Shown piece by piece: positions 52,041 through 61,001 of a stretch of DNA of 64,000 nt. The notes below the pieces were generated by a model. That model searched no databases and was not told the origin of the DNA. It saw only the letters and a list, made by a program, of their open reading frames with translations. The stretch's first letter is position 1, and the number at the start of each line of letters is the position of its first letter. A program made the translations under genes and the position numbers. This DNA comes from JABMMZ01 sp964438995 (GTDB lineage Bacteria > Bacteroidota > Bacteroidia > NS11-12g > UBA955): positions 51,648 to 115,647 of the forward strand of contig CAYTMQ010000012.1 in the NCBI GenBank assembly GCA_964438995.1, written 5' to 3'.

Positions 52041-52859
52041 ATGAACAGAGAACAACTGATATCAGAAATTAAACTTAAAAAGAGCTTGCTGTGTGTGGGT
52101 CTAGACACTGACATGGACAAACTTCCAGAGGGCATAGAACGTTCTATGAATGGCATGTTGGAATTCAACAAAAGCATTATCGAAGCCACCAAAGATTACG
52201 CAGTAAGTTACAAAGTAAACACAGCTTTCTACGAGCAATATGGGACCGAAGGTTGGGCATGTATGGAAGAAACTTTAAAGCATATTCCTAACAATTGCCT
52301 TAGCATTGCTGACGCGAAAAGAGGTGATATTGGCAATACAAGTAGCATGTATGCAAGAGCTTTTTTTAAACGTTTAAATTTTGATGCCATCACAGTTGCA
52401 CCTTATATGGGTGAAGATTCTTTGAAGCCATTCTTTGAATTTGAAGGCAAATGGGTTATTTGTCTAGGATTAACAAGCAATGCAGGCAGTAAAGATTTTC
52501 AAATTCTAGAATACAATGGCAAAAAACTCTACGAATCTGTATTGGACACGGTAAGTAATTGGGGCAATTCTGGCAACTTAATGTTTGTAACTGGCGCTAC
52601 TAAGGCCAGCGATTTAAAAGATATACGCAGCAGACTACCTCAACATTTCTTTTTAGTACCTGGAGTAGGAGCTCAAGGAGGAACAGTTAAAGATGTGTGC
52701 GAGAATAGTATGACAGATTTTGGCGGACTTTTAATCAACGCCAGCAGAAGCATATTATATGCTAGCAGCGGGACCGATTTCGCCGAAAAAGCGTCTTTAG
52801 AAGCTAAGAAACTTCAACAAGAATGCGCATTAGAGCTTTCTAAAGTGGGCATCAAGTAA
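52041..52859 (+). CDS. pyrF: Orotidine-5'-phosphate decarboxylase (type 2)
   Basis: A 272-residue enzyme giving UMP from OMP, the last step of pyrimidine synthesis. I start at the ATG at 52041 (MNREQLISEIKL); the frame can be extended 7 codons upstream but that adds nothing conserved. The catalytic DxKxxD motif is in LSIADAKRGDIGNT, with LCVGLDTDMDKLP at the start and LVPGVGAQGG near the phosphate site, the type 2 (longer) form. It stands alone, without other pyr genes. Confidence 0.96.
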   Translation: MNREQLISEIKLKKSLLCVGLDTDMDKLPEGIERSMNGMLEFNKSIIEATKDYAVSYKVNTAFYEQYGTEGWACMEETLKHIPNNCLSIADAKRGDIGNTSSMYARAFFKRLNFDAITVAPYMGEDSLKPFFEFEGKWVICLGLTSNAGSKDFQILEYNGKKLYESVLDTVSNWGNSGNLMFVTGATKASDLKDIRSRLPQHFFLVPGVGAQGGTVKDVCENSMTDFGGLLINASRSILYASSGTDFAEKASLEAKKLQQECALELSKVGIK

Positions 52860-52901
52860 CCGAACACCTTTTACTTCCTTTCCAAAGCAGTTAATAAAAC
52901 T

Positions 52902-53070
52902 GACGTTACGACCTCCGACCCAGCATCAGAATCTCGATGACTCGACTCGATACTGGGCAAGTGTTACGACCTCCGGTCGGTAGCCTCCGATGTTACGACC
53001 TCCGACGTTGAGACCTCCGATGTTCGGTAGCCTCCGCTTGAGTCGGACAGGTTCAGTCTGCGACGAGGAG
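52902..53070 (-). repeat. Composite repeat, copy 2: hairpin module plus scattered 15-bp-type units
   Basis: The hairpin module matches copy 1 (19163-19215): CTCCGACCCAGCATCA, then ACTCGACTCGATACTGGGCA. Its outer stem is CCCAGCATC (52919-52927) with GATACTGGG (52949-52957). GACCTCCGAYGTT-type units follow, with less regular spacing than in copy 1 and variants such as GGTAGCCTCCG. It is GC-rich and ends before the oxyR terminator. The copies sit between convergent genes in both cases. Confidence 0.9.
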
Positions 53071-53080
53071 ACCAAAAACA

Positions 53081-53112
53081 AAAAAGCCCATCCTTTTGTG
53101 GATGAGCTTTTT
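53081..53112 (-). terminator. Terminator of oxyR, possibly bidirectional
   Basis: AAAAGCCCATCC (53082-53093) pairs with GGATGAGCTTTT (53100-53111) with one C/A mismatch that is a G-U pair in the minus-strand RNA. A U run follows on the minus strand, 17 nt after the oxyR stop, and a shorter one on the + strand. Confidence 0.88.
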
Positions 53113-53128
53113 AAATATCTATTAAGAA

Positions 53129-54067
53129 TTAGGCAATTTTTACGACATCGCGTTTGTCTTTGCGTCGCATTTTGTTTGGAACAGTTGCTATAATTTCTTC
53201 AGACAATGTTTTAATCAATTTCTTTTTTACAAAATGTCTGTGAGTGAACATGCTTATTTCTCTTACTGGTTCAGGAGATTTAAAATACCTCACCAAATCC
53301 ATCTGGTCGTCGCTCATATCCATGACAGCCATTTCAGGAAGAATGGTTACACCATCATCTTGTTCAACAATGCGTTTCAAGGTCTCAACACTGCCTGTTT
53401 GATACTCAAACCTCGCTCTTGTGTTGTCTTTCTTTCTATCACCGCACAAATTAATAACTTGATTGCGCATACAGTGTCCTTCGTTGAGGATCCATATATC
53501 AGCTAAATCCAATTCACCAGTCTTAAGTGTGGTTTTCTTTGCTAATTTGTTGGATTTGGAAACATAAGCAACAAATTCTTCGTAGTAGAGCACTTCCTCA
53601 TTCAAGTTTTTATCTTTTATTGGAGAAGCCATGATACCACAATCCAGTAAATCATTTTTTAATTGATGAATGATTTGATCTGTAGTCAATTCGTTTACTA
53701 CTAAGTTTACGTCTGGGTACTTATCAAGAAATTTAACCAAGAAACGTGGAATCAAATATGGCGCAACGGTTGGAATGATACCCAATCTTAAATCGCCTTT
53801 AATGACTCCTTTTTCATCTTGTATCAATTCGATGATTTTACTATGCTCTTTTAAAACATTGCGAGCTTGAGCGATGATATCTTCTCCGATATGAGTAGGT
53901 ACAACAGGTTGTTTACTTCTATCAAAAATTTTAACACCCAATTCGTCCTCAAGTTTCTGAATTTGCATACTTAAGGTTGGCTGAGTAACAAAGCAACTAT
54001 CAGCGGCATTTACAAAGTTTCTATGAGTATCAAGTGCTATGATATACTCAAGTTGTGTTATAGTCAT
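53129..54067 (-). CDS. oxyR: LysR-type peroxide sensor OxyR
   Basis: A 312-residue LysR family regulator: N-terminal winged HTH (2-60, with VNAADSCFVTQPTLSMQIQKLEDELG) and a substrate-binding-like sensor domain. The two redox cysteines are at 199 and 208 in EGHCMRNQVINLC, the same spacing as in E. coli OxyR, which forms a disulfide when oxidised by peroxide. The C-terminus has REISMFTHRHFVKKKL as in the family. It probably activates peroxide-defence genes such as the peroxiredoxin at 27493. It is alone, with promoter and terminator. Confidence 0.95.
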   Translation of the reverse strand: MTITQLEYIIALDTHRNFVNAADSCFVTQPTLSMQIQKLEDELGVKIFDRSKQPVVPTHIGEDIIAQARNVLKEHSKIIELIQDEKGVIKGDLRLGIIPTVAPYLIPRFLVKFLDKYPDVNLVVNELTTDQIIHQLKNDLLDCGIMASPIKDKNLNEEVLYYEEFVAYVSKSNKLAKKTTLKTGELDLADIWILNEGHCMRNQVINLCGDRKKDNTRARFEYQTGSVETLKRIVEQDDGVTILPEMAVMDMSDDQMDLVRYFKSPEPVREISMFTHRHFVKKKLIKTLSEEIIATVPNKMRRKDKRDVVKIA

Positions 54068-54085
54068 AATTTATAATTTAGTACG

Positions 54086-54115
54086 CAAATATAGAAATTT
54101 GTTCAAACAAACAAA
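54086..54115 (-). promoter_or_regulatory. Promoter for oxyR (TTTG-N18-TATATTTG)
   Basis: On the minus strand TTTG (54112-54115), 18 nt, then TATATTTG (54086-54093), 18 nt before the ATG. Repeated TTTG words make the exact minus-33 position uncertain. Confidence 0.65.
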
Positions 54116-54126
54116 AGGAATGTCGA

Positions 54127-54801
54127 TTAAATCATCTCTAAAACGTATAAAATGGCGTGAATTACTGCGATTAACCAGAGTAATGAAGCCAATGCAGCAC
54201 CGTATGGACCATAAATAATTGCTGCCAAAACTACCAATAATAAACTTAACCAGAATGCACCATTCAATTCCATATCTTTTAACAAAATAGCTAAAGGAGG
54301 AAATATCAATGCTATTATCACCAAAACTATCGTTATCAAATCTACTTCATCAGTTTTGTTCGGTTGTGCAGATTCTTTGTGATTTACCTTTGCCTCAGAT
54401 TTTTTAGAAGGTGTAATTACAGCCAATTTCTCAGCTACTTTTACCATTCTTTCTATTTTTCTTTGTTGCTTTTTTGTCTCTTTGGTTGATTCTGGAATTG
54501 CAACAGCTACAGGTTCTGTTGGCTCTGTGATGTCATTTGCAACAACAGTATTATATTCTACAACGTTTTCATCAGTTGCAGTTTGAGCAGGAGAAGCAGG
54601 TGTCTCTGTTTGAGCGACACTTGTTTTTATCTCCTTTTTCTTTGGAGATTTCTTTGCGGCAACAGTTTCAACATCTTTACCAGAAAACCAGTCGATGTTT
54701 AATCCTCTGCTGTAACGCTTTTGTGTGATACTAAGACTTCCACATGAGCTTAGTAATATCAGCATTGCTGATACAATTAATAAGTGTTTTGTATATTTCA
54801 T
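54127..54801 (-). CDS. Lipoprotein with C-terminal Pmp3/YqaE-like membrane domain
   Basis: A 224-residue protein with a lipobox LLSSC (Cys20), so predicted to be lipidated. Residues about 40-150 are a Lys/Glu/Thr/Ala/Pro-rich, probably disordered linker. The last 75 residues have DLITIVLVIIALIFPPLAILL and a second hydrophobic part ending LLWLIAVIHAILYVLEM, which is the two-helix Pmp3/YqaE (UPF0057) pattern, with an extra hydrophobic insert between. A lipid anchor at one end and membrane helices at the other is an odd topology. It follows the biotin carrier gene by 6 nt. Confidence 0.82.
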   Translation of the reverse strand: MKYTKHLLIVSAMLILLSSCGSLSITQKRYSRGLNIDWFSGKDVETVAAKKSPKKKEIKTSVAQTETPASPAQTATDENVVEYNTVVANDITEPTEPVAVAIPESTKETKKQQRKIERMVKVAEKLAVITPSKKSEAKVNHKESAQPNKTDEVDLITIVLVIIALIFPPLAILLKDMELNGAFWLSLLLVVLAAIIYGPYGAALASLLWLIAVIHAILYVLEMI

Positions 54802-54807
54802 ATGCTA

Positions 54808-55308
54808 TTAGATAAATGTTATTAATGATTGATTTTTATCAACTGCTTGTCTTTCTGAAACAACTATTTGTTTGATGATGCCATCAATTGGGGATTTGAT
54901 CACATTCTCCATTTTCATGGCTTCTAAGATCAAAATTGCATCTCCCTTTTTCACTTCTTGGTTTTCAGCCACTTTTATACTCAACACCAATCCAGGCATA
55001 GGGGCCTTAACTTCGTTAATTTTTGGCTTAGTTGCTTGATCCAGACCCATACTCTTAAGCAATTGGTCGAATCTATCTTTGATATTGACCTCATAGGTCC
55101 TGCCATCAAAACCAATCTTATACGTTTTATTGTCTTTATCGAAACCTAAGATTTCGAACATATAGGATTGTTGGTTGTAAATTAAATGAAAGTACTTACC
55201 ATCTTGAATTTGCAAAATATCCAAGACAGATGATTGTCCATTAACAGTTGCCTCATTTCCTGAAAAATCAACTTTAATGGTTTTGCCGTTGACGATTGCC
55301 TCTAACAT
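54808..55308 (-). CDS. Biotin carboxyl carrier (biotinyl/lipoyl domain) protein
   Basis: A 166-residue protein. Residues about 98-166 are a biotinyl domain with the biotinylation motif EAMKMEN (Lys132), preceded by KAPMPGLVLSIKV. Residues 1-85 are the beta-rich N-terminal part seen in the carrier subunits of acyl-CoA (propionyl- or methylcrotonyl-type) carboxylases of Bacteroidota. The catalytic carboxylase subunits are not in the window. It is the first gene of a two-gene operon with the Pmp3 lipoprotein. Confidence 0.9.
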   Translation of the reverse strand: MLEAIVNGKTIKVDFSGNEATVNGQSSVLDILQIQDGKYFHLIYNQQSYMFEILGFDKDNKTYKIGFDGRTYEVNIKDRFDQLLKSMGLDQATKPKINEVKAPMPGLVLSIKVAENQEVKKGDAILILEAMKMENVIKSPIDGIIKQIVVSERQAVDKNQSLITFI

Positions 55309-55315
55309 CTCACAG

Positions 55316-55345
55316 CAAAATTAAGCAATTGACTTTACTCAACAA
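55316..55345 (-). promoter_or_regulatory. Promoter for the biotin carrier operon (TTG-N19-TAATTTTG)
   Basis: On the minus strand TTG (55343-55345), 19 nt, then TAATTTTG (55316-55323), which ends 7 nt before the ATG. The TTG lies inside the end of the upstream gene (stop at 55335), and no terminator is seen between them. Confidence 0.7.
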
Positions 55346-58300
55346 CAAATTTTATCAACCCATTGCCTACTTTTATAAAGTACACTCCCTCAGACAAATC
55401 GCTAACATCTACTGCGGTATGTTGTTCAGCTATAGTGATTTTTTTCACTTCTCGGCCCCCAACATCCACAATTGTTGCGTCAAGAGGATATTTTAAACCT
55501 ACATAATCAATATTTAAAACATGAGCAGTAGGGTTTGGATATATTAAGAAACTTAACTTGTTAAAAGATTCTATACCTATGGTATTGTCTATTTTAAAGC
55601 TGATAACTTGCTTGTTATTGGTAAAAACTTGATCGTCTATACTATAAACATCATAGTAACATTTATAATCACCAGTGGCCTGAGCTGGCACATTAAATCC
55701 TTTGATAAAATCTAAGACTTGGGATGCGCCTGCTGCCAAATTACTGACTTTAACGCTATCTCTATACACTTCAACTTCTTGTTTTAAAACTGTATCTTGA
55801 TATTTGATCACAACAATACCACTAAATTTAGGCATTTCCGCAATACCATTGTTTTTAACACTCACTTTAGGATTAATGGTTCCATTGGTCTTAACATAGG
55901 TTTGACTAGCAACTGGAATTTGAATATTGACAGCACTTGGATCATATTTGATTAAGAATCTACTTGTCTCCCTTGATGTATCATTGATGCGCATTTGGTC
56001 GGTAAGTGCTTCAGTGTAAGATAGTACTTTTATGTTAAGCGAATTATTGATAGAGAACATTGGGAACTGAACAAACAAATGCCCTGCTAAATTCATTACA
56101 GTGTCTATAGACTTGTTGTAGAACACTACTCCATTGGCGGCGTTGCTTATCTTAATAACCACTTTAAATCGCTCTTTGAACAAACTATCACCAAAGTTTC
56201 TAACACTTACTACTGGCTGAACATTTTGAGTATTGGTAAGCAATGTATCAAGGAATGTTGGATACAGAATTTTATCTACACCAATATCATTGTCTTTTTT
56301 AGGATAATAAACACCGGCAATTGTATCGTTGGTTTTGATGAAATCTTTGTTCAAACTAGAATACACCGACACATTAAATGAATCCGTATTATCCAACATT
56401 AAACTGGTGTCAATAGCAAATGTTTTTGTTTCAGCACTGTCAAGTGTCACCATCTTAACTTTTACATATTTCAAACTTGCACCTTGTGTCACTTTAAATA
56501 TCACTGGGAATGGCGTCAATTGCGCATTGTAGCCATTGTTTCTCAAAGTAAACGACGTTGGATATTTAACGCCTACCTGTAGATTAGAACCTGGAGCTGG
56601 TGATATCGAAACCAATTCAATATCGTCTGGAACTCCAACAGCAAAGACACTTGTCATCGTATCGTTCTTTTTATTTTGATCTCCTGGCAGACTGCAATAT
56701 ACCTTCATGGTATAATATCCTTTACTACTTGGTGTAAAGTTCTTGAACAATAGAGTTTCTGGACTTCCTCTAAAACTATTGATAAAAAATGAGTCGCTGT
56801 AGACAAGCGTGCTTCCAAAATAAATATCACAATAACTTGGGAAAACACTGCCTTGATTAGCGTCTCCAACATTTTCTAATACAGCCGAAGGCTTCTTAGC
56901 TGCTACAGGTGGGGCATACGACTTTCCATTTTCAGGATAAATAACTGAAGTGATTGATACATCATTACTTCTTACAATTTTAAATGTTCTAAATACGGTA
57001 TCGTTGGTTTTATCAACATCGATACCTAACTGTGTAAATGCTCTAAAATAATAAGTCCCTTTAACATCACAAGGAAATGGTTTAAAGGATGCTAAAACGC
57101 TATTCAATGCTGTTAATGTGATGCTTTTATTATCAGAATAAATCAGATTTTTTGCACTGTCGTATATCTCGGCTCGCATGCCAAACGGACCTTGATTGTC
57201 TAATCCATAATTTTGAACAAAAACCGTCGGAAAAATGGTGTCGACAAATTGCTCATAATCGTATCCAGAACTAGGATCGAAAATGGTTGCTGGACCAACA
57301 TCCTTAAATGCTGCAACTACAACTCTAGTTCGCAAAGTATCGTTGTCTTTTACCTGATCACTTGATAATCTTGTAATCACATGTACATCATAAACACCAG
57401 CAGTTTGAGGATAAAAACTAGAATCGAAAGTAACTTTAGATTGTTGACCAGAATTTAAAGTAATATTTCTGGTAGAGGTAAATTCTAAATTACCATATCT
57501 AAATATATTCAATTTTACTGGGAATGCGGTTGTTTGATCGAGAGAACCATAATTATAAAATGTGGCTTTAGGTGCCATTTGCGTGGTGGCATTCAACCAA
57601 ACTGTATCTTTAGGAAAATCAAATTTAATAGCTGCGACATCATTAGCAGTTTGAATACGAGGTTCGATGGTGAATTTAAATGGCGCATCAGGAGCAAAAT
57701 CTACCCAAGTGGTATCACCCAAAGGTGAAGCATAATAAAAGGTGTTCTTTCTTACAGGTACATCTGGCTGATATCCAAAACCAACGTTAACAGTTCCGAT
57801 TTGTCTTACACCAACATAAAAATTACCATTCACATTTACTGGAGGTATTACTGGTGTAATGAAATTAGCAGCTGGCAATAGCGTATCTGAAGTCCATACA
57901 TTGGTACCAGGAGTTCCGTTTTTACCATCAGCAGCCCAAATGCCTATTTTAAATTTCTGATTAGAACCAGAAATATTCAAACTAACTTGATTGATGGCCT
58001 TTTGAGTGGATGAATAAAATTTAGCCACAAAATCACCAGTAGTGCCGTTAAACCCAACTCCACCTGCAATTGGCCTTGTAGGGTCTTTGTAAGAATACGT
58101 GTAATCTGTAGCCAATCGATACGACATGGCTTGATTGTTTGACACATTGCTGTCTTTTTCCATAGTTACATAGATTGAATCCAATCCAGTATTACTTGGA
58201 TACAACAATGGCAAATTGACCGTCCTTTCTTCTAAATAGCCCAAATTATATGTTGCCGAATCCTTTAAATTATTCGAACCTTTACTTTCAATATACAGTT

Positions 58301-59078
58301 TAATGGTTGAAGAATTTTTACTGACATTTTGAATGATAGCTCTTACTGTATCAGGATTTCCAAGAGGTATGGGCAATTTACCTAAACTGTAAACTTTGTT
58401 GACCATTACATCAAAATTGGTTCTAGGAAACTCTATTCTAATACTTGGATGAACCTCTGAACTAAAATTGGTTGTATCAGCCAAAGTTCCACCATTGATT
58501 CTACTGAATTTTGCTTGATTAGAGCCATACCCATTGACAGTTCCACTGCTTTCGTAGCTCCAAAATATGTTATCCGATTGCGCTGAAGATTGAACATACT
58601 CCACCAACAACTCTAAATTTTTTCCTAAAATAGTATCAACAACAAAAGGTGTATTAAATGTAAATCGCACCCAAGTATTGGCACTTCCAATATCACTTTT
58701 TGGATCTTGGTCGTACACCTTTTTCATGCCCGTTGCTTGCGACCGATTCACCCAATTGATATTACCAGCGCCATAATTTGAATTCGACATCATGCGCATA
58801 AAAATTTTCATATTACAATTACCGCCTAAAGATGAACCACCATTTCTCAAAAAAGAAATACTTCTGATGGTGTCTCCATGTCTTAATGACGAAACTGTAC
58901 TCTCTGGGAAAATATAAGCATATCTAGAAGCTGCACTTGCCGCAGTACTAGTATTCGCTGGACCAGCAAAATTTGATCCTGTAAAACTTCCATTGCCTAG
59001 AGTTAAAACTTGAGCATTTGTTGACGAATAAAAACAAGTAAAAATTGAGCTTATAAATAGTGCGTAAAGTATTTTCAT
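55335..59078 (-). CDS. 1247-residue secreted multi-domain protein with T9SS type A sorting domain
   Basis: It has a signal peptide (1-22, TNAQ). Residues about 24-215 are a lectin-like beta domain that looks like the N-terminal part of many Bacteroidota surface proteins (IRSISFLRNGGS ... LLVEYVQSS). Then at least six CARDB-like Ig repeats follow (about 215-1150), each with a motif like NDVSITSVIYPENG or DIGVDKILYP and KKNDT or KTNDT at the end. Residues about 1175-1247 (FLIYPNPTAHVLNI ... LSEGVYFIKV) are the type A T9SS tail. It is probably a long adhesive fibre or matrix protein. Confidence 0.9.
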   Translation of the reverse strand: MKILYALFISSIFTCFYSSTNAQVLTLGNGSFTGSNFAGPANTSTAASAASRYAYIFPESTVSSLRHGDTIRSISFLRNGGSSLGGNCNMKIFMRMMSNSNYGAGNINWVNRSQATGMKKVYDQDPKSDIGSANTWVRFTFNTPFVVDTILGKNLELLVEYVQSSAQSDNIFWSYESSGTVNGYGSNQAKFSRINGGTLADTTNFSSEVHPSIRIEFPRTNFDVMVNKVYSLGKLPIPLGNPDTVRAIIQNVSKNSSTIKLYIESKGSNNLKDSATYNLGYLEERTVNLPLLYPSNTGLDSIYVTMEKDSNVSNNQAMSYRLATDYTYSYKDPTRPIAGGVGFNGTTGDFVAKFYSSTQKAINQVSLNISGSNQKFKIGIWAADGKNGTPGTNVWTSDTLLPAANFITPVIPPVNVNGNFYVGVRQIGTVNVGFGYQPDVPVRKNTFYYASPLGDTTWVDFAPDAPFKFTIEPRIQTANDVAAIKFDFPKDTVWLNATTQMAPKATFYNYGSLDQTTAFPVKLNIFRYGNLEFTSTRNITLNSGQQSKVTFDSSFYPQTAGVYDVHVITRLSSDQVKDNDTLRTRVVVAAFKDVGPATIFDPSSGYDYEQFVDTIFPTVFVQNYGLDNQGPFGMRAEIYDSAKNLIYSDNKSITLTALNSVLASFKPFPCDVKGTYYFRAFTQLGIDVDKTNDTVFRTFKIVRSNDVSITSVIYPENGKSYAPPVAAKKPSAVLENVGDANQGSVFPSYCDIYFGSTLVYSDSFFINSFRGSPETLLFKNFTPSSKGYYTMKVYCSLPGDQNKKNDTMTSVFAVGVPDDIELVSISPAPGSNLQVGVKYPTSFTLRNNGYNAQLTPFPVIFKVTQGASLKYVKVKMVTLDSAETKTFAIDTSLMLDNTDSFNVSVYSSLNKDFIKTNDTIAGVYYPKKDNDIGVDKILYPTFLDTLLTNTQNVQPVVSVRNFGDSLFKERFKVVIKISNAANGVVFYNKSIDTVMNLAGHLFVQFPMFSINNSLNIKVLSYTEALTDQMRINDTSRETSRFLIKYDPSAVNIQIPVASQTYVKTNGTINPKVSVKNNGIAEMPKFSGIVVIKYQDTVLKQEVEVYRDSVKVSNLAAGASQVLDFIKGFNVPAQATGDYKCYYDVYSIDDQVFTNNKQVISFKIDNTIGIESFNKLSFLIYPNPTAHVLNIDYVGLKYPLDATIVDVGGREVKKITIAEQHTAVDVSDLSEGVYFIKVGNGLIKFVVE

Positions 59079-59216
59079 TGGGTGTTGATTAAAGTTTAAA
59101 CTGCATTTTTAAAATACAGTTTACTGCATAATTTGTAAAAATAAATCTATTTAATACATTTTTCAAATGATTATTTAAAAAATTGCAATTCAATGACTTT
59201 TGCCGTATTTAAAGAG

Positions 59217-60854
59217 CTATAAATTAGCATGTTCTTTAAATATTTTATTCAGCCATTTTAATAATATAAAAATGATGATTGCTGAACCCAACAACAACAA
59301 TGTGTTGGTTAAAAAGAAACTAGATTTGTGTTCATATGTATCCCACATTGACGCTAAAATACCTGAAAGTTTATTGCCTATTGATGTACTCAAAAACCAC
59401 CCTCCCATCATCAAGGCTGTCAGTCGAGGCGGACTTAATTTAGACACCAAACTCAAGCCCATCGGACTCAGAAAAAGTTCACCAACAGTTATCACCCCAT
59501 AGGTACCAAATAGCCACCATGAAGAAGCTTTTTCTAATCCATTGTGACAGACATAAACGGCAGCTACCATTACCAATGGTGAAAGCGCTGAAATAAACAA
59601 TCCCCATGCAATCTTAGAAGGTGTATTGAGTTCTCGTTTTCTACGAGCCAAGAAACCGAAAAAAGCAACTACTAAAGGGGTAAGAGCTACCACCCAAAAT
59701 GGGTTTATAGATTGATACAACTCTGTATTGACAACCTTTAACTCTGGTTTTAAATTGGCTGTATCGTATCCAGAATTTCTCAAATAAATATCTCTTCCAA
59801 CTTCTTTGACTGCTTTTTTATTGACCTTTACCAAATTGAAGTTTGCATCGTATTTCTCAACACTGTCAACTTTTGTTTTGATGGTTTCCATAAGTTTCAA
59901 ACCTTCTAGAGCAGGTTGAACAGAGGCTGCCACTTCTCTATCGGTATAAAATTTCGCCCAAGTTGTGAGAGCGGTACCATTTTGTTTGAATACTGCCCAA
60001 AACATAACCGACACCAACATTACTACAAGTAATGCGCTTATAGGTTTTTTATCAGCAACAGAGGCTTTGGCATACAGCGAATAATAAAAATAAATCACAG
60101 GAATTGTCGAGAAAATAAATGCGTCAGAGCTGTCACTACCTAGTATATCTCCAGGAATCATCCAACCAATTATTCCAAATACAATAGCAGGAAGAAAAAT
60201 CGTTACAAATATCCTACTCAAAGGTATGTCTTCAGGACTTGCAGGTTTAATGGTGTCTCCATCTTTATAATGTTTCATGCCAATAAAAAACACTATTAAT
60301 CCTAAGAACATTCCTATACCAGCACCCAAAAAAGCATACCCCCATCCATACACATTTCTTAAATAAGCTGCGAAGAAATTACAAATCAAAGCACCAACAT
60401 TGATCCCCATATAAAAGATGTTGTAGCCAGAATCCTTGGAAGCTTTGAACTCTTCGTGGTTGTAAAGATTTCCTAAAAGTGCAGAGATATTGGGTTTAAA
60501 AAAACCGTTACCAACAATAATCAATGTTAAAGATATATAAAAAATGGTGAGGTTATGAACAGACAAACCGCAATAACCTATACCCATTAAGAGACCACCA
60601 ATAACTATTGATTTCACATATCCAAGTTCTCTATCAGCTATCAAACCACCAACAAATGGTGTTAAAAAAACAAAAGCGATAAAGGTTCCAAAAATATCAT
60701 AAGCACTTTTCTTATCCATTTCGAATCCACCACCTGTCCATTTCTCCATTAGATATTGTGTAAAAATTCCAATGATTAAGTAATAACCAAAGCGTTCCCA
60801 CATTTCGGCAAAAAACAAATAAGGCAGTGCTTTAGGATGTTTGTTCTTAGACAT
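59217..60854 (-). CDS. Peptide MFS transporter (POT/PTR family)
   Basis: A 545-residue inner-membrane transporter with about 12 to 14 helices. I start at the ATG at 60854 (MSKNKHPKALPYLFFAEMWERFGYY); the frame can be extended 21 codons, which would put an unrelated hydrophobic sequence in front. ERFGYYLIIGIFTQYL is the E1xxERFxYY proton-coupling motif of the POT family, and FYMGINVGALICNF (PTR2 signature 2) is seen. It takes up di- and tripeptides with protons. A polar insert of about 85 residues (about 335-400) is longer than in most POT proteins. Confidence 0.94.
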   Translation of the reverse strand: MSKNKHPKALPYLFFAEMWERFGYYLIIGIFTQYLMEKWTGGGFEMDKKSAYDIFGTFIAFVFLTPFVGGLIADRELGYVKSIVIGGLLMGIGYCGLSVHNLTIFYISLTLIIVGNGFFKPNISALLGNLYNHEEFKASKDSGYNIFYMGINVGALICNFFAAYLRNVYGWGYAFLGAGIGMFLGLIVFFIGMKHYKDGDTIKPASPEDIPLSRIFVTIFLPAIVFGIIGWMIPGDILGSDSSDAFIFSTIPVIYFYYSLYAKASVADKKPISALLVVMLVSVMFWAVFKQNGTALTTWAKFYTDREVAASVQPALEGLKLMETIKTKVDSVEKYDANFNLVKVNKKAVKEVGRDIYLRNSGYDTANLKPELKVVNTELYQSINPFWVVALTPLVVAFFGFLARRKRELNTPSKIAWGLFISALSPLVMVAAVYVCHNGLEKASSWWLFGTYGVITVGELFLSPMGLSLVSKLSPPRLTALMMGGWFLSTSIGNKLSGILASMWDTYEHKSSFFLTNTLLLLGSAIIIFILLKWLNKIFKEHANL

Positions 60855-60956
60855 AATTTTAAAATAAACACAAGGATAATCAAAATTTACGATTTGGCAT
60901 ACTGTCCAATAGAGCAATCTTTTCTAATGTTTTCAACATTGGCAGACTGACTCAAA

Positions 60957-60988
60957 TTGGATTTCTATCTATAAAGGTATTATCTTTG
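60957..60988 (+). promoter_or_regulatory. Promoter for the MCE gene (TTG-N21-TATCTTTG)
   Basis: TTG (60957-60959), 21 nt, then TATCTTTG (60981-60988), 13 nt before the ATG at 61002. Confidence 0.75.
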
Positions 60989-61001
60989 CATTAATACATT
61001 C

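Noticed and set aside
59098..59122. Hairpin between the POT transporter and the 1247-residue cargo
   Set aside because: The 12-bp arms (AAACTGCATTTT and AAAATACAGTTT, one mismatch) are AT-rich, have almost no loop and no following U run, so a terminator or switch is not supported.
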